DNA from: Phallusia mammillata
Taxonomy: Eukaryota > Chordata > Ascidiacea > Phlebobranchia > Ascidiidae
Direction of reading: 5' to 3'
Length of the DNA stretch: 64,000 nucleotides
Assembly (NCBI GenBank): GCA_003260075.1
Contig: QLIY01000719.1
Location: forward strand, 20,527-84,526
The position numbers and the translations under genes were made by a program. Of the stretch, positions 24,913 through 37,042 are shown one piece after another. The notes beneath the pieces were generated by a model that was not told where the DNA came from, did not search any database, and saw only the letters and a program-made list of their open reading frames with translations. Positions within the stretch are counted from its first letter, which is position 1; each line of letters begins with the position of its first letter.

Positions 24913-25707
24913 AGTTCCAGCTGATTTTCATGTTCTTTTCTTGACCTTTTTCGTTTATTGCATCTTCACAATGGTTTCTTAAATACTGCCAACTTATGCT
25001 TTCTCTTGTGTAGATATTTGTGACTTTCAGAGTAAATCTTTTGAGTCAAAATCTAAGTGTCATTTTTTGTCTGACTGCACTGGTATCAATATAGATTACA
25101 GTTTTCTGATTAGGTGGCCTGATTTGGCCCCTGCAAGTTACAGCAACAACTTACCTCAATGCAGCAAATACCAACAGTTAAATCTCACTTACCTTAGAGC
25201 CCACAAACTTTTTTCTTGGTGTAAAAGTCAGGTTAACCTTAAACTTACCTAGAAAAGTTTTAGTGGCCAAAACAAGTTTCTTCAAATGCCTTCTTTGTCG
25301 GCCTCATATTCTGTATATCATATATACTTACCTTGATTTCAGTGCAACTGTACAAACCTGCCCTTACTTCAACTCAATCCAAGACTGTTTAGCTTTGGTT
25401 TTTGTGCCACAATGAGGCAATAACTAAGAAAAAGCATCTGTCTTCTTAAAAACTTGAAAAAAGACAAACCAATAAAAAACAACACCTCTAGTGATAAAAT
25501 GCAACGCAAGTCATAAAAACAGCAACAACAGTTTAAAACTATGATTGGTTTTACAAAAATCATTATAAAAACTCAGAAAAAAGGCACTCAAAATGGCAAC
25601 TCTAGCAGCATCATTGCTGGCAGCACAAAAGCACCAAACATCTTGGTCTAGCAGCATGAGATTATGAAAGCTTTTTTGAAGAACTTTGAAAAGGTAAAAC
25701 TGGTTGT
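24913..25707. other. Intergenic: convergent 3' ends of HAT1 and CDK2
   Basis: No gene seen. A plus-strand AATAAA lies at 25471-25476 and a minus-strand one at 24959-24954. If HAT1 and CDK2 use these, their 3' UTRs overlap by roughly 500 bases as antisense partners. That is inference only. Confidence 0.35.
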
Positions 25708-28512
25708 CTATCGGTACGGCTTCGGCATACAAACATCAGCAAAGAAGTTGTGTTGCAAAGCAGTTTTGGCAGTGATTCTTTGGACAGGATCGTAAACTAT
25801 CATTTTCTAAAAAGAAACAATTGAAGTTAGATATTTCACAGTACGTCGATAAGTATGCCTTGATGGCAGGTCTACATCGACGCTTCAGGGCTGATCCCAG
25901 TATGAATTTATTCATCTTAGAAGTTAGATATTTTAATAGTAGTTACCAAAATTAGTAACATCCATTTCTTTCTGACAACTCAAATTGCAGCAACCCATTT
26001 TTTCCTAAATGACCATCTTGATCACACCTTTTTAAAACTAGATTTTAAATTAAGTTTAGCCGAATAACCACCACAAAAACATTAACTGGTTAACTCTGTA
26101 GTATATAATAGCCTAATTATTTTAGAGAAATTACCTCCATAAGGTTTATTCCACAAGAGTCCAAATCCGGAAACACTGATTGAAAAGACTGTTGTGGCCA
26201 TTGTGGAAATTTGTTTTTAAAGTCAGGCAGTGAAGTGACACCGGGCCATATGTTTTCTGTGGGAGTCCCAAGTGTGCGGAATATTCGGAACAACTGATCG
26301 ATTTCGGAGTCACCAGGAAATAAAGTCTTTTTGTGAATCTGTGACAGAAAACAGATGCAAATGACAAGTGATACCTTGGTGATTGCTGTATACAAACAGT
26401 AGGACTGCCAGAAGTCCGGAATTCCCCAGACATGTCTGGAATTCGGGCGTAAAATCATGTCTGGAACTAATTTTAAAATACACTCCAAATGTCCGAAAAT
26501 CAGTATGTAGAAATGTAGTATGGTGCCAGTTTGGTTTCGAGAAAGGTATTTATTAAAATTGTAATTCTGTCTATTGGATACAGTAACCCTAACATACAGT
26601 AGGAACCACATACAAATGTACCCAGTTAATGACATAACTGCTAATCTCACTAACCATTTCAGAAAAGATACAACCAATGCTCCAAATATCCACAGCCGCT
26701 GAGTAATACTTTGAACCAAGCAAAATTTCTGGAGGTCTGTACCAAAGAGTGATCACCTGGGCAACACAATGTTAGATAACTTTGTAATCATAAATATTAA
26801 TAGTCATGGTTGCACTTACTTCATGTGTGTACATACGAACAGGGACACCGATTGCTCTTGCGAGGCCAAAATCTGCCAATTTGATGTGACCTATATCATC
26901 AATTAATAGATTTTGTGGTTTAAGGTCCCTGTGTAGAACTCGATGAGAATGACAATATGCAATTCCCTGAAGCAACTGGTGAAGGTAACTCTGTAACCAC
27001 AAAAAAAACATAATCGTTAAGTTAGTTTATTGCTAAAAACATTCCTTACAATAACAAAAATCAGTTGTATAACTACAGCCGTAAATGTCACAACAAACAA
27101 AAAAGTGTAAGAGCAAGTGGTTGCGGCCCATAGAATAAAGCACTTTCACTTCAAATAGAATCAATGCTAGATAAAGGCAGTTCTTATTGTAAATCCAACT
27201 CTGGAGTATATAATAGCAATCCTGTGTCTACTTCAAATAAACACAGGGAAGGCATAAAATACAAATGATTGTAAAATGGCTGTTTAACCAAATTTGCCAT
27301 TTGCTAATAGTACTTTCCTGAACAGTCCATTAACACATGAACATTTCTTAGATGCAAAATATTTGATCTTAGATGTCATTAAACCCAAACCTAAAAGTAC
27401 TACATACAGGTTAGATTGAATTTATGTGGTGCAAAAATCACAAAATTATTGGGACTATTTATGTGTGGTGAATTAAATTAAATATTAAATTTGCCATTAA
27501 ATATCAAACTAACACAGAAATAGTTTTTTAGACAGTACCTTTGCAAGAGGAAGTGGTAATCCTGACTTTTGATCATCCATAAATTTCTTCAGGTCCTTGC
27601 TTAAATATTCAAACACCAAATACAATTTCATCTCACTGTGTATGACATCCATTAGTCTGAAACACACAAATGTTTGTAAAAAGTCACTAGTAAGGTAGCA
27701 AATTAGGCAGGATCATTGGTAAAAAAAAAACATAAACAAGTTTAAGCGTGGTGCAAGCAATTATGACAAAAAGCAGAGTATTCCAATTTCCAAAAACTGA
27801 TATAATCCAACAAACAACTGGCTTCATGAAACAAAGGGAGAAAATTTACAAAAATTGATAAAATGTAAGAATGTCAGACAGCAAAACACATAAAAAGCCT
27901 ATCATGTAAATGTTAAAATGCAAATTATGATTTAAAATGTAAACTACTTAATCCAAACCTACTGCACAAAGACAAACAAATTTTGAGAAGCATGGCTTAC
28001 CTAACAATATTTGGGTGATCAAGCTCCTTAAGAAGTGAGATTTCCCTGATGGCAGTACTTGGCACTCCTTCAGTTTCACTACAAAATACAAAAAAATAAA
28101 AGAAACTGAAAATAGAACAAGTAACAGCAGTAATTGCCTGAACGAAACACCCAAAAAAGCAGTTTTAAATTGTCTTTTTTTTCGACTTGATTCAAAAAAT
28201 AGCAGATGCATATCTAAGGAACTGGCAAAATTTTTACCATGTAACACAATTAATTATCTTCACTGTATTTACAAATTTGCAAGCATCTGTCTTTATGCAA
28301 TTAGATGTAAAAACAGGATTTGCTTGGTCGACTTTTGTCTTTGTCGACACAAAATTCAAAATATATGACATTTTTTATGTCCAAAGTTTTACATACGTGT
28401 CCAAGCGAATTTTTTTAAGCGCGACCATTTTTCCAGTCAGTTTGTCCAAAGCTTTGTACACAATTCCGTATGTTCCTTCTCCAATCTTTTCAATTTTATG
28501 AAATCCGTCCAT
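25708..28512 (-). CDS. CDK2: Cyclin-dependent kinase 2-type protein kinase, 7 exons, complete
   Basis: A Ser/Thr kinase that drives S-phase entry with cyclins E and A (family knowledge). Minus-strand exons: 28512-28397, 28078-28001, 27656-27539, 26990-26820, 26756-26655, 26338-26135, 25806-25708. Phases join to 295 residues (human CDK2 298). Motifs in order: [17 protein letters not shown] with the inhibitory Thr14/Tyr15 pair; [14 protein letters not shown]; the cyclin-binding PSTAIRE helix; [29 protein letters not shown] with the activating T-loop Thr; [11 protein letters not shown]; and [20 protein letters not shown]. The LDTETEG and [10 protein letters not shown] wording favours CDK2/CDK3 over CDK1. 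WYRPPEIL has a proline where CDK2 usually has alanine. An acceptor-like TTTGCAG 34 nt upstream of the ATG suggests a 5' UTR intron or trans-splicing. HAT1 converges from the other side. Confidence 0.95.
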
Positions 28513-29257
28513 GGTTTTGATTTTGATTCCGGTATCGAAAACTTGTCTGCAAAGAAATTAATGCCAACAAACAAACTCGTCAATGTGGTTTGTTTGTGGC
28601 TGCCAAAATGAAATGATCGCAAAAAAATAGCGGCAAAATTTTTGCACTTAACACTCATCCAACAATCCTTTCAGTCATCCGTTTAAGCACCAAACAATAA
28701 AGAAAAGTCAAAACATAAAAAAGAGCATTTTTTGCTTAAAGAACAACATCAAAATTTCATTACTTAAATCTTCATGCATTTTACAGCTCTTAAAGTCATT
28801 AGTTTAAATATACTCAAATTGCTTAAATAAACAAAATTAAATTTTAATAATTGCACTTATCAAATTAATTGCTTTAAACATAGACATCATAAAAACATAC
28901 GATTTCGATGGTTTCACAGCAAAGTGTCAACAATGCAGTTTAGCTGCATGAGGAAACCAACTTTGCATTTATAAATGAGCTTTATTGTTCGTGTTTACTT
29001 TAGCTTTAAGCTTTGCAGACGTGTAAACAGAGCTTACTGGATAGAATGTATGGATTTAAAAGGATTTTGTCCACAGGAAGTCTTGCTAATCACTAATCAG
29101 ATTTTTCCACGAGTTAAAAAATAAGTGTAAATCGCTGTTTATTAATTGGCTCATTTTTATGTTTTCTTTACTTGATTTACACAATATGTTGCTTTTTTTA
29201 TAACAGAATCATTTAAAAACATTGCAGTTTAATCGGTACATAAAAATACTGTGTAAT
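28513..29257. other. Divergent intergenic region between CDK2 and the sulfotransferase
   Basis: About 745 bp of very AT-rich sequence, likely holding both promoters. No TATA box, MITE or CRE is convincing. Acceptor-like sites lie at 28547-28549 (minus) and 29205-29206 (plus) near the two start codons. Confidence 0.4.
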
Positions 29258-30211
29258 ATGGTGTTAAAATACATCAGATATATTCTTTTATTTTGCCTTC
29301 TATTAACGGTGGCAATATGTACATTGGTATGGCAAGCATCTTCGACCAAAGAATACAGCCGTTCCACATATGGCAAAATGCGGAAACTACCTCAAAACTA
29401 TTTCATTGATGGACCATTAATAACGCAAGTTGTATATAATCGTATTGGAAAGTGCGGCAGTCGATCTTTGAACACAATTATACATTCACTGTCAAAGAAG
29501 AATGAATTTCATTTTTACACATCTCCAGTAGGAAATGTTACAAGACCAAAAATTTTGGATCTTATGAGTGAAGTGAGATTGATTGAGAGCATGCCAACTC
29601 CTATGCTTTACACAAGACACATTCACTTCATAAACTTTGAAAAGTTTGGACATCAGCCCCCAGTGTACATCAATGTTATTCGTGATCCAATTGAGCGCTT
29701 CGTATCTCAGTTTTACTTCAAAAGATACGGTGATAATCACATGGGTATGTCGCGTCTAGCACGGCCATGGCATGACGGAGAAAGAGACCTAGACATCAAC
29801 ACTTGTGTGCTGCGAAACTACAGCGAATGTTCTGGACTAAAATTGTGGTATGTTGTCCCGTACTTTTGTGGTCAATCCCCAATTTGCAGAGAACCTGGTA
29901 GAGATGCATTGCTAAGAGCCAAACGTCATTTGGTGGACAACTATTTATTGGTGGGGGTGCTTGAAGATTTCGAAGGGACCTTGCAGGTTTTAGAAAAACT
30001 ACTGCCAACTTATTTTAACGGAGCAGTGAAAATATGGAAGAAAGTGGAGAACAAAAGTGTCAAAAACACTGCGACAAGAAATAAAGTTCCGTTGACGCCT
30101 GAAGCCGATGCTGTTTTAAGAGATAAAATGAAGTTGGAATATGAATTTTATGACTTCGCTTTTGCACTATACAGGCAATTGAAAGTTTTCCAATTAGGAC
30201 TTGATTTATGA
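29258..30211 (+). CDS. UST: Uronyl 2-O-sulfotransferase (UST-like), single exon
   Basis: A Golgi type II membrane enzyme that moves sulfate from PAPS to the 2-O position of uronic acid in chondroitin/dermatan sulfate (family role). The ATG at 29258 gives 317 residues (human UST about 406). Residues about 5-25 (YIRYILLFCLLLTVAICTLV) form the signal anchor. VYNRIGKCGSRSL is the 5'-phosphosulfate loop and YINVIRDPIERFVSQFYF the 3'-phosphate loop. YTRHIHFINFEKFG holds the likely catalytic histidine. LKLWYVVPYFCGQ and CREPGRDALLRAKR match UST more closely than HS2ST. The protein is shorter than human at both ends, with a short stem and no acidic C-terminal tail. An in-frame upstream extension has no ATG. 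The acceptor-like TATAACAG 51 nt before the ATG suggests an upstream noncoding exon or spliced leader. Confidence 0.9.
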   Translation: MVLKYIRYILLFCLLLTVAICTLVWQASSTKEYSRSTYGKMRKLPQNYFIDGPLITQVVYNRIGKCGSRSLNTIIHSLSKKNEFHFYTSPVGNVTRPKILDLMSEVRLIESMPTPMLYTRHIHFINFEKFGHQPPVYINVIRDPIERFVSQFYFKRYGDNHMGMSRLARPWHDGERDLDINTCVLRNYSECSGLKLWYVVPYFCGQSPICREPGRDALLRAKRHLVDNYLLVGVLEDFEGTLQVLEKLLPTYFNGAVKIWKKVENKSVKNTATRNKVPLTPEADAVLRDKMKLEYEFYDFAFALYRQLKVFQLGLDL

Positions 30212-31013
30212 GATCTTTCATAACTTTGACAATGTGCTATCATATAGCTTTGTGTGTTTAATTTTTGTTTTGTGAACAATCTGTGAGAAACACCATGTGG
30301 TACAAATTAGTATGTTCTATTCATTTGTTTATTTTATTCATATTGAATTATAACACGATACATGAAATGTTTAAAACACTGCTTTAAACTTTTTGCTGCC
30401 TTGTGTGATGCCATTTATTCAACAATCAAATGTTTTGTTTTATTGCTTTTTTACAACTTGAAGCCTTGAGCTCTTTTCTACCCAAGTAAGCAGTATTATA
30501 TTCTTGTGTCATATGTGTAACCTGCACCACTAAACAGCAACCTTATGAAGTATATTGCAGCACTATTGTTTGTTGTACACTAAGATTATTAACGTTGGCA
30601 ATTTGTAGTGTTGATTACAAACATAACTTCAAGACATGATTAGTTGTTTTTTTCATGCAAGTGTTATTCATTCCTCTCTTGTTCTCACATCTACATCATT
30701 TTTAAACATCAGCATGCTACCTTTTCACTTTGATGTCACATTTCTTCTGTGTTTTTCTCTGGTTACGATTTCAACACGGTATGATATTGTGGGCTAATTA
30801 TGGTCCTTTTATGCATGATGTGAACAATTTGTATCAACACGAACCAGACATTTTTTTGCTTAAACTAAGCATTTATTTTGTTCCTCATGTTTGATAAAAA
30901 TCTGTACTGCAATTTTTTCCATGGTGAACTCAATATGCGCCACAATTAAATTAAGTTTATGTGTATTAACCCAATGTTTATTTGCTGTCTCCAATTGGAC
31001 AGGCAGAATACAT

Positions 31014-31442
31014 TAGTGATGGGACGAGTACCTGGTANNNNNNNNNNNNNNNNNNNNNNNNNNNNNNNNNNNNNNNNNNNNNNNNNNNNNNNNNNNNNNN
31101 NNNNNNNNNNNNNNNNNNNNNNNNNNNNNNNNNNNNNNNNNNNNNNNNNNNNNNNNNNNNNNNNNNNNNNNNNNNNNNNNNNNNNNNNNNNNNNNNNACA
31201 AAATTGGAAAAAAGTCCCGCCAGTTTACGTACGTCTTTTTCGCTATCACGTGGTGATTACATTTTTCGGCATGTGTGTGCGCACGCCTTTACCCCGAGCA
31301 TGGCAGATAAATTAGCTAGTGATATACAACTAAGTACAACACTACACTTAAGTACTCGGTAATCGTACTCGGTATCGAAGGTATATACATGTGGTACTCA
31401 TACTCGGTACTCGCTTCAAAATCTGGTATCGTCCCATCACTA
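31014..31442. mobile_element. hAT-type MITE with perfect 8-bp target duplication, interior unsequenced
   Basis: It starts TAGTGATGGGACGAGTACC and ends GGTATCGTCCCATCACTA. GAATACAT flanks it at 31006-31013 and 31443-31450. The right arm has repeated TACTCGGTA units. The N gap lies inside, so the true length is unknown. Confidence 0.9.
31038..31197. other. Assembly gap (160 N)
   Basis: The only N stretch in the window, inside a MITE. Translations across it are meaningless. Confidence 0.99.
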
Positions 31443-31954
31443 GAATACATAGTGTCAATAATCCCTTCAGATCTTTTTTGCAACATTATATTGTTTGTAT
31501 TTTAAGTGCCGTTCACAAATAAAGAATAAATGCTTTTCCATCTCTTTAGTTAATTGTTTTGATTGGAGCGGTTAAGTCCCTGATAAGTTTCTTTATGTGG
31601 GTGAAATTATAATAAACTCTTTGTTGCTAATTTGGGCTTCATGCCTATGAGATAGAAATAGATAAGTGTTAATGGATATCCATGGATCATGTGGCCACTT
31701 GGGAGTTCAGCTCAGCTGGACAGTACTGGCTTCACATACTTTTAAAATTGTATGCATTAGATTGTGGTTTACAACAAAAGTATCACGCTCACACAAATGA
31801 AGATGTAAACTTTTTAATGTGACACAATACATGAAATGTAGTTGAAAATAGGAGAGGTTTAGGGTATTTTCTGTCAACCAGAAGCAGTTGTATAGTTTTG
31901 AGACACATACACCTTTTCAATGCAGAAAAATCAACCAGGCATTAGATTTTAAAG

Positions 31955-32162
31955 CAGGGGTGGGCAACCTTTGTTACTGTAGGGCCAATTATAAATGTCA
32001 AAATTGGATCGCGGGCCGCACATGTGTATAACACAAAGTGATTTTGCTTGGTTTTTTTACCAAATATGCTTAACTACAAGTATAATTCGTATTTGATCCT
32101 AGCCACATTTTGCCAGGTCGCGGAAAACTAGCATCAGGCGCATTAATCAGCTCAAAAATATG

Positions 32163-32163
<1 letters not shown>
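31955..32163. mobile_element. hAT MITE truncated by a poly-C run
   Basis: It starts CAGGGGTGGGCAACCTTTGT and follows the 6273 element closely up to CTCAAAAATA(T/C)G. The 58-C run then replaces the right half. The loss coincides exactly with a contig-join signature, so it may be an assembly loss rather than a biological truncation. Confidence 0.75.
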
Positions 32164-32221
<58 letters not shown>

Positions 32222-32445
32222 ACTGTAAAAACAGGGTTAAAAGCGACAAAAAACATAACACATATTAAATGGCTTTTCGCAACAGAAAAAAAAACTTCAA
32301 ACGAAACCTTTGGGCACAACAATGAAAAACCCCCCCCCCACTGTAAAAACAGGGTTAAAAGCGACAAAAAACATAACACATATTAAACGGAATGGCTTTT
32401 CGCAACAGAAAAAAAAAACTTGAAACGAAACCTTTGGGCACAACA
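32164..32445 (+). repeat. 58-C and 10-C runs with a duplicated segment
   Basis: CACTGTAAAAACAGGGTTAA through GGGCACAACAA(T/C)GAAAA occurs at 32221-32329 and 32339-32452. A 10-C run (32330-32339) separates the copies and a 58-C run (32164-32221) precedes the first. One copy has an extra CGGAA. Long Gly or Pro frames here come from the C runs. Confidence 0.85.
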
Positions 32446-32764
32446 ACGAAAACCAAATAATTTGCCAATTGCAAAGCGATAATAAAAAGCGCCTTATAAG
32501 TTGTTGGAAAATCACAGTGACATAATCACTTTATCCTTCAACATAATAAGAAACATAAAAATTGGCTACACAAGCGAATTAACAATATTTTTCCTAAAAC
32601 ATACTTTTTTTATCTCTGATTTTATTCAACCAAAAATGCAATTGACATAAGTTTTGTAACAAATAGTAGGTTGGAAAAATACAATATACCATGCGTTTAA
32701 ATTGAATAAATATCCTATTCACAAAAATGCAATTTACAAACACTGCGAAGTTTATAACAAAACA

Positions 32765-34879
32765 TCACAACTGCTTAAAAAGCCAAACCAATCCATCCTC
32801 AAGGCCATTTAAATTGTCAACTGTGACATCTTGTACATACCAAGGCCTATCATTGATGCTAGCAAGACCAAGAAGAGAGGCAATCTCAATACATGGAATC
32901 CGCGGCGATAATGCATTTTCTGTACAACATAAAACAAGCAGGGGCCTTCTGTTTGAGGGATGCTGGAGACCAGATATGCCTGTAAAGTTCATAATAGAAG
33001 AAAATGCTGAAGCATCAGGCATATGTGCGTTATTTTCTTCAGTGGTATTAGTATGCTGTTGTGCTTGCTCTGTTTCATAACTTCGAATGCCACTGACAAC
33101 AGCCTGCAGCTCAAGGCGATTGTAAGATAACTGCTCAAATGGTTGATCATTTGTTGCATCAACTACATATATTAGCCGACAATTCATGTCTCTCTCTTTT
33201 AGAAAGTTGTCAACTGGTTCACGAAGTTTAAACTTGGGTAGAGCATTTACATCTGATTTTGTTTCGCTATCGTTTGCGGAAGTTGTCTCTGTTTCCTCTG
33301 GAGAAACTTCAACTAGAATATTGCTTTCTTGCAACCGTTTTAGTCCTACTCTTCTTTGACGATCTCTTCTGTTTCCGGAGTACAATGCAATCAAGTTAAA
33401 GCGTTTCTCCCCTTTAAATTCCAACTCGACACCAGACCCGACACCGTCTTGGCTGCCAGGCAAAAGACGCACTGTCATTAACAAGTCAGGCCGAGCCCAC
33501 AAAAGACGACGAAAAATTTTACTGGTATTTGGTGACTCCATTCCAGGGCCCATCATTATCACTTCTCCACTCCCTGACCTCATTCGCATCCAAAGACTCC
33601 GCAAAAACCTTGGAAAGCTCTGGCTTGATGCTGCTAATGATTGGTTTCCTTGCTGCGGCATAGTAGTTGAATCAGTAACTACATCAATTGCTGGGGAATT
33701 ATTTGATACAAGTCCAATTATTTGCTTGTCCTGTTGCCTTTGGTAAGCAGAATGAAAATACAAAGCTTTGTAGTTAACGTTACCCCTCGCACAAAGTTGC
33801 TGATGAAAATCCAAATAGACGTTGTTTGAAGATACATTTTCACCATCTTGATGTGAATCATGCAAATCCAAATCATGCACTGGAATAAGTGGAGTGCTTT
33901 TCTGGCTTAAGTGACTCCACTTGTTGATATCCCTGAACAGTAGTTCCCTCCATAAGAACTGGTCTCTGCACATTTCACTCCAATGTCGGCTTGTCATTGA
34001 CAAGTGGCAGATGTCTGTGGTTTCCAGTTGGGAGAGAATAATTAGTTTGCAATAAAACGGCAAGTCATCAAGCTGAACTACATCAATCTTGAATTCATTT
34101 AAGCTGGTGTCAATTTTTGGTGTTACTTCTGCAACAAAACAAAAATAGATATTTTGAATTCCTGTAAAAACTTTGCACAAAAACACAATTATTTCATGGC
34201 ATTTGGTGTGCTATAAATCAGGGGTGTGCAATCTTTTTTTCTGTGGGGTGAAATACAATTTTCATGATTAGATCGCCGGTCGCACTGTCTTTATACAACA
34301 AGTTAATTTTACGTTGTTGCATACCCAATATGCCTATTTTGAGTTAACAAGTACATTCCCATTTGATTATAGCAGATTATTGTCTGGACGCAGCAGAATA
34401 GCACCAAGTACATTAATCTGCCCAAAAGCATATCATAATTGGACTTGTTTTTCAGTACATTTGATATCCAAGTGTCTCTGCGGGCCGCACAACCATTATT
34501 CAAAGGGCCGCAGATGGCCTGCAGGCTTCAGGTTGCACAGTCCTGCTATAAATAATCCAGGCAAGGAATTATAATATTTTAGTACAACTATTACTTACAA
34601 AAAGTTTAAAATGTTGTGCAAAAAATCATCTTTACACAACAGAAAAATGGTTTATTTACCAGGTCCTGTCAAATGAGAGGTTGGCATATGCCGAGGACTT
34701 TTTGTCATTCCATCTTTCAGCTTTGTCATGCATTGGTCTTTGAAATGGCGAAATGCATCAAAGATAGTCTTTTCATTGGTTCCGTTCACAGATAGTGAGG
34801 TTTGGTTTGGACGAAAATTGTTTTGATGCAAACCCATTGAACCCTGGCATGCTGGTAGGTTTTTTACTGAAGAAGCCAT
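32765..34879 (-). CDS. FBXO4: F-box only protein 4 (FBXO4), two exons
   Basis: FBXO4 is a substrate receptor of the SCF (SKP1-CUL1) ubiquitin ligase; TRF1 and cyclin D1 are reported vertebrate substrates. Exons: 34879-34660 and 34128-32765, in phase, giving 527 residues (human 387). Residues about 94-140 hold the F-box (LPFYCKLIILSQLETTDICH ... FLWRELLFRDINKW). The C-terminal part matches the atypical GTPase-like domain: MMGPGMESPNTSKIF, DGVGSGVELEFKGEKRFNLI, RRPLLVLCCTE, IPCIEIASLLGL and RPWYVQDV...GLEDGLVWLF. The extra length lies in the N-terminus and in low-complexity Gln/Asn/Ser inserts between conserved blocks. The acceptor-like TTTTAG ends 4 nt before the ATG. The only intron carries an intact MITE. 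It is the likely orthologue, with no second F-box candidate in the window. Confidence 0.9.
34219..34545. mobile_element. hAT-type MITE with perfect 8-bp target duplication, in the FBXO4 intron
   Basis: It starts CAGGGGTGTGCAATC and ends GGTTGCACAGTCCTG. CTATAAAT flanks it at 34211-34218 and 34546-34553. It is the best-preserved member of the family also seen at 6273, 8109 and 31955. It fills most of the 531-bp intron. Confidence 0.9.
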
Positions 34880-35437
34880 TAGTCTAAAATTATAAACACT
34901 GAAAAAACATCATCTGTAAACATAAGGATATAAAATATTACACAAACTAGTATTCAACCTGATTTTTTCAAACAAACTGTAAAATAAGGACATAAAATAT
35001 TACACAAACTTAATTCAACCTGATTTTTTCAAACAAACTGTAAAATACTGAAATATCTTAGTCACTCACTAAACTTTCGTGATGAAAACCTAACAGTTTA
35101 CTACAAAAAACATGATTGTTTTAAATTTTAACAAGACATGAACATTAAAAGTTTAAAACCTGTGGCCTTTGCTTTTGCAATATATAATATCACTAATAAT
35201 TGTCCAATGTCCATACTAACCCAAAACTTTTTTCAGCAAATTAAAGACTTCAAAAAGCTCTCTGCAGTCTGCATCTTAACAACCCTCGTCCCTCACAGAG
35301 TATCTAAAATACCTTTAGTTTGAGCAGGAACTTCCTATTACTACGGCTTTTTTATTAATACAGTGTGTATTCTGTGATTGAATAGTGAATACAAAGCACT
35401 CTTGTGGTTATTGAGTATGAATAACTTCTTGTGGGTT

Positions 35438-35445
35438 TGACGTCA
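35438..35445. promoter_or_regulatory. TGACGTCA (CRE-type) site upstream of FBXO4
   Basis: This perfect CRE lies about 560 bp upstream of the FBXO4 start codon. A second half-site, AACGTCA, lies about 10 bp further on. Function is inferred from position only. Confidence 0.4.
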
Positions 35446-36588
35446 CATAGAAAACGTCACTTGTGCTGTGACGACAGGACGAGCGTGTAATTTTCAGGTT
35501 GGAAGTTTGTTTTAGAACATAACGTGGTATTGTATTAATTGCAGTTTTATCGTCGTCATAGCTGCAAATGAAACTGAAAGTCCCCCTAATCTGCAATGTG
35601 TATAATTTTCGTTTTGTGCTTTCGGCTTTTGAACAAAAAATTAAAAGGCGATTTTTCGCTTTGTTTCAATTTTTCCATGATTATCAGTTCCTGGTGACTG
35701 AACGTTACAAATTAGATATTCTAATCAACGTTTCGTTCAAAAAACTACAAAAGGTCGTAACGAAACGAACAGCAACAGGCTACAAAAGCGCCCTATAGTG
35801 GTACGACTATTACATACTTTTGCACCACTTGTATTGCCAAAGATAAAATTATCGTGGATTTTCATGAACAAACACAAAAACTATGGCACACGCCTACAAA
35901 TAAGGCAAGAATGGATGACTTCGACTCAATCAAAGCAGTACATTTCAAAATCACGTGCAACAACTGTTCCAAATTCCAAAAATTCAAACGATTATCAGTT
36001 TTAGTAAATATAGTTGCAACCGAACGAAGTATTTGAAAAACAAATGATTATGATTGTTAAGTCAGGATGGCGAATGCAATTGAATTTATCAGACATTGCA
36101 CACAATGAATGTACTAACAGACAAATTAACTGAAAAGACAGTCTGTTAAAACGACATTGTTTGATTTGAGGGCTTTGAGTGCCGGTGGAACGCTGGTTTA
36201 ATGATTCAACAACCCGACATTTACATTCTCACACTAAGTTCCCGTTCGAAACAAAATTCTCAGTCGTCGTATGGTCGGCGTCGGCATACCCACGAAGTCA
36301 CGAGTTCACGTTATAGCCGAGTACCAGCAAAAGACTCGGGGGACGCCCCAGGTACAGATGTTAGGTAGCGGAACTGGAAGTTACCCTAGCGTCGGGCGTT
36401 GCCTAATTCTCTGAAATCTTTAGCAGCTGATGAATTAGGAGAGAAATCAGTATTGACTGCTGTTAAAAAAGGTTCGCGCTTTCTTTACCGACAACGCAGC
36501 TTCCATGAAATGTTTTTGTGATGAAATAAAGTTGTAAACGAGGCAAAAATCAATTAATCGTGACCTTGCGTTTACCTCAGGGGCCATT

Positions 36589-36765
36589 TAATATAATATC
36601 ACTCGAGTAAATCACATTAAAAAAGACCTAACTGACAACAGGTCTCGCTCTCTCCATTGACAACAGGTCCCCCCCCCCCCATTTAATATAATATCACTCG
36701 AGTAAATCACATTAAAAAAGACCTAACGTCAGCTGATCGTCAAACTGACAACAGGTCTCGCTCTC
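36589..36765 (+). repeat. Direct duplication around a 12-C run (36669-36680)
   Basis: CATTTAATATAATATCACTC through TTGACAACAGGTC occurs at about 36590-36668 and 36681-36758. The second copy holds an extra CAGCTGATCGTC segment. It lies just upstream of the bZIP gene, so the promoter length is unreliable. Confidence 0.85.
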
Positions 36766-37042
36766 TCCATTGCTTGGCGTGTCAGGACTTGTCTGGCGTC
36801 GGGAGAATAAAAGAAAGAAAAAAGCAGAGGAGCGCCAAGAGGAGTGTGGAGCAAAAACAGTCCGAGGGGAAGTACCACCACGTGAATATTCTTTTTTCCT
36901 TCTATTTTGGTTGGGTTTATATGGTTACGCAAGGGAGAGGCTTGCTTTAGTCTACGTGTTATTCACAGCAAGCGGAGCTCTGTCATTTGAACACCGAGTA
37001 TTTTTACTGCTTTTGCGGCAATTAAGATTTCACAGAGTTATA

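Larger units (their letters stand above)
30212..32764. other. Convergent intergenic region between the sulfotransferase and FBXO4
   Basis: No gene seen. It contains a hAT MITE with an internal assembly gap, a truncated second hAT MITE running into a 58-C run, and a duplicated poly-C segment. A plus-strand AATAAA cluster near 31516-31530 lies beyond the MITE. Confidence 0.5.
34880..37042. other. Divergent intergenic region between FBXO4 and the first bZIP gene
   Basis: No gene supported. A local tandem duplication lies near 34913-35045 (AAATATTACACAAACT ... TTTTTTCAAACAAACTGTAA twice). A CRE lies at 35438-35445. A poly-C duplication lies at 36589-36765. Sequence from about 36760 to 37042 is more GC-rich and is probably the 5' UTR of the bZIP gene; its frame is open but has no ATG before 37043. 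Confidence 0.5.

Noticed and set aside
32070..32379. Glycine-rich open frames on the minus strand
   Set aside because: They are translations of poly-C runs and duplicated flanks.
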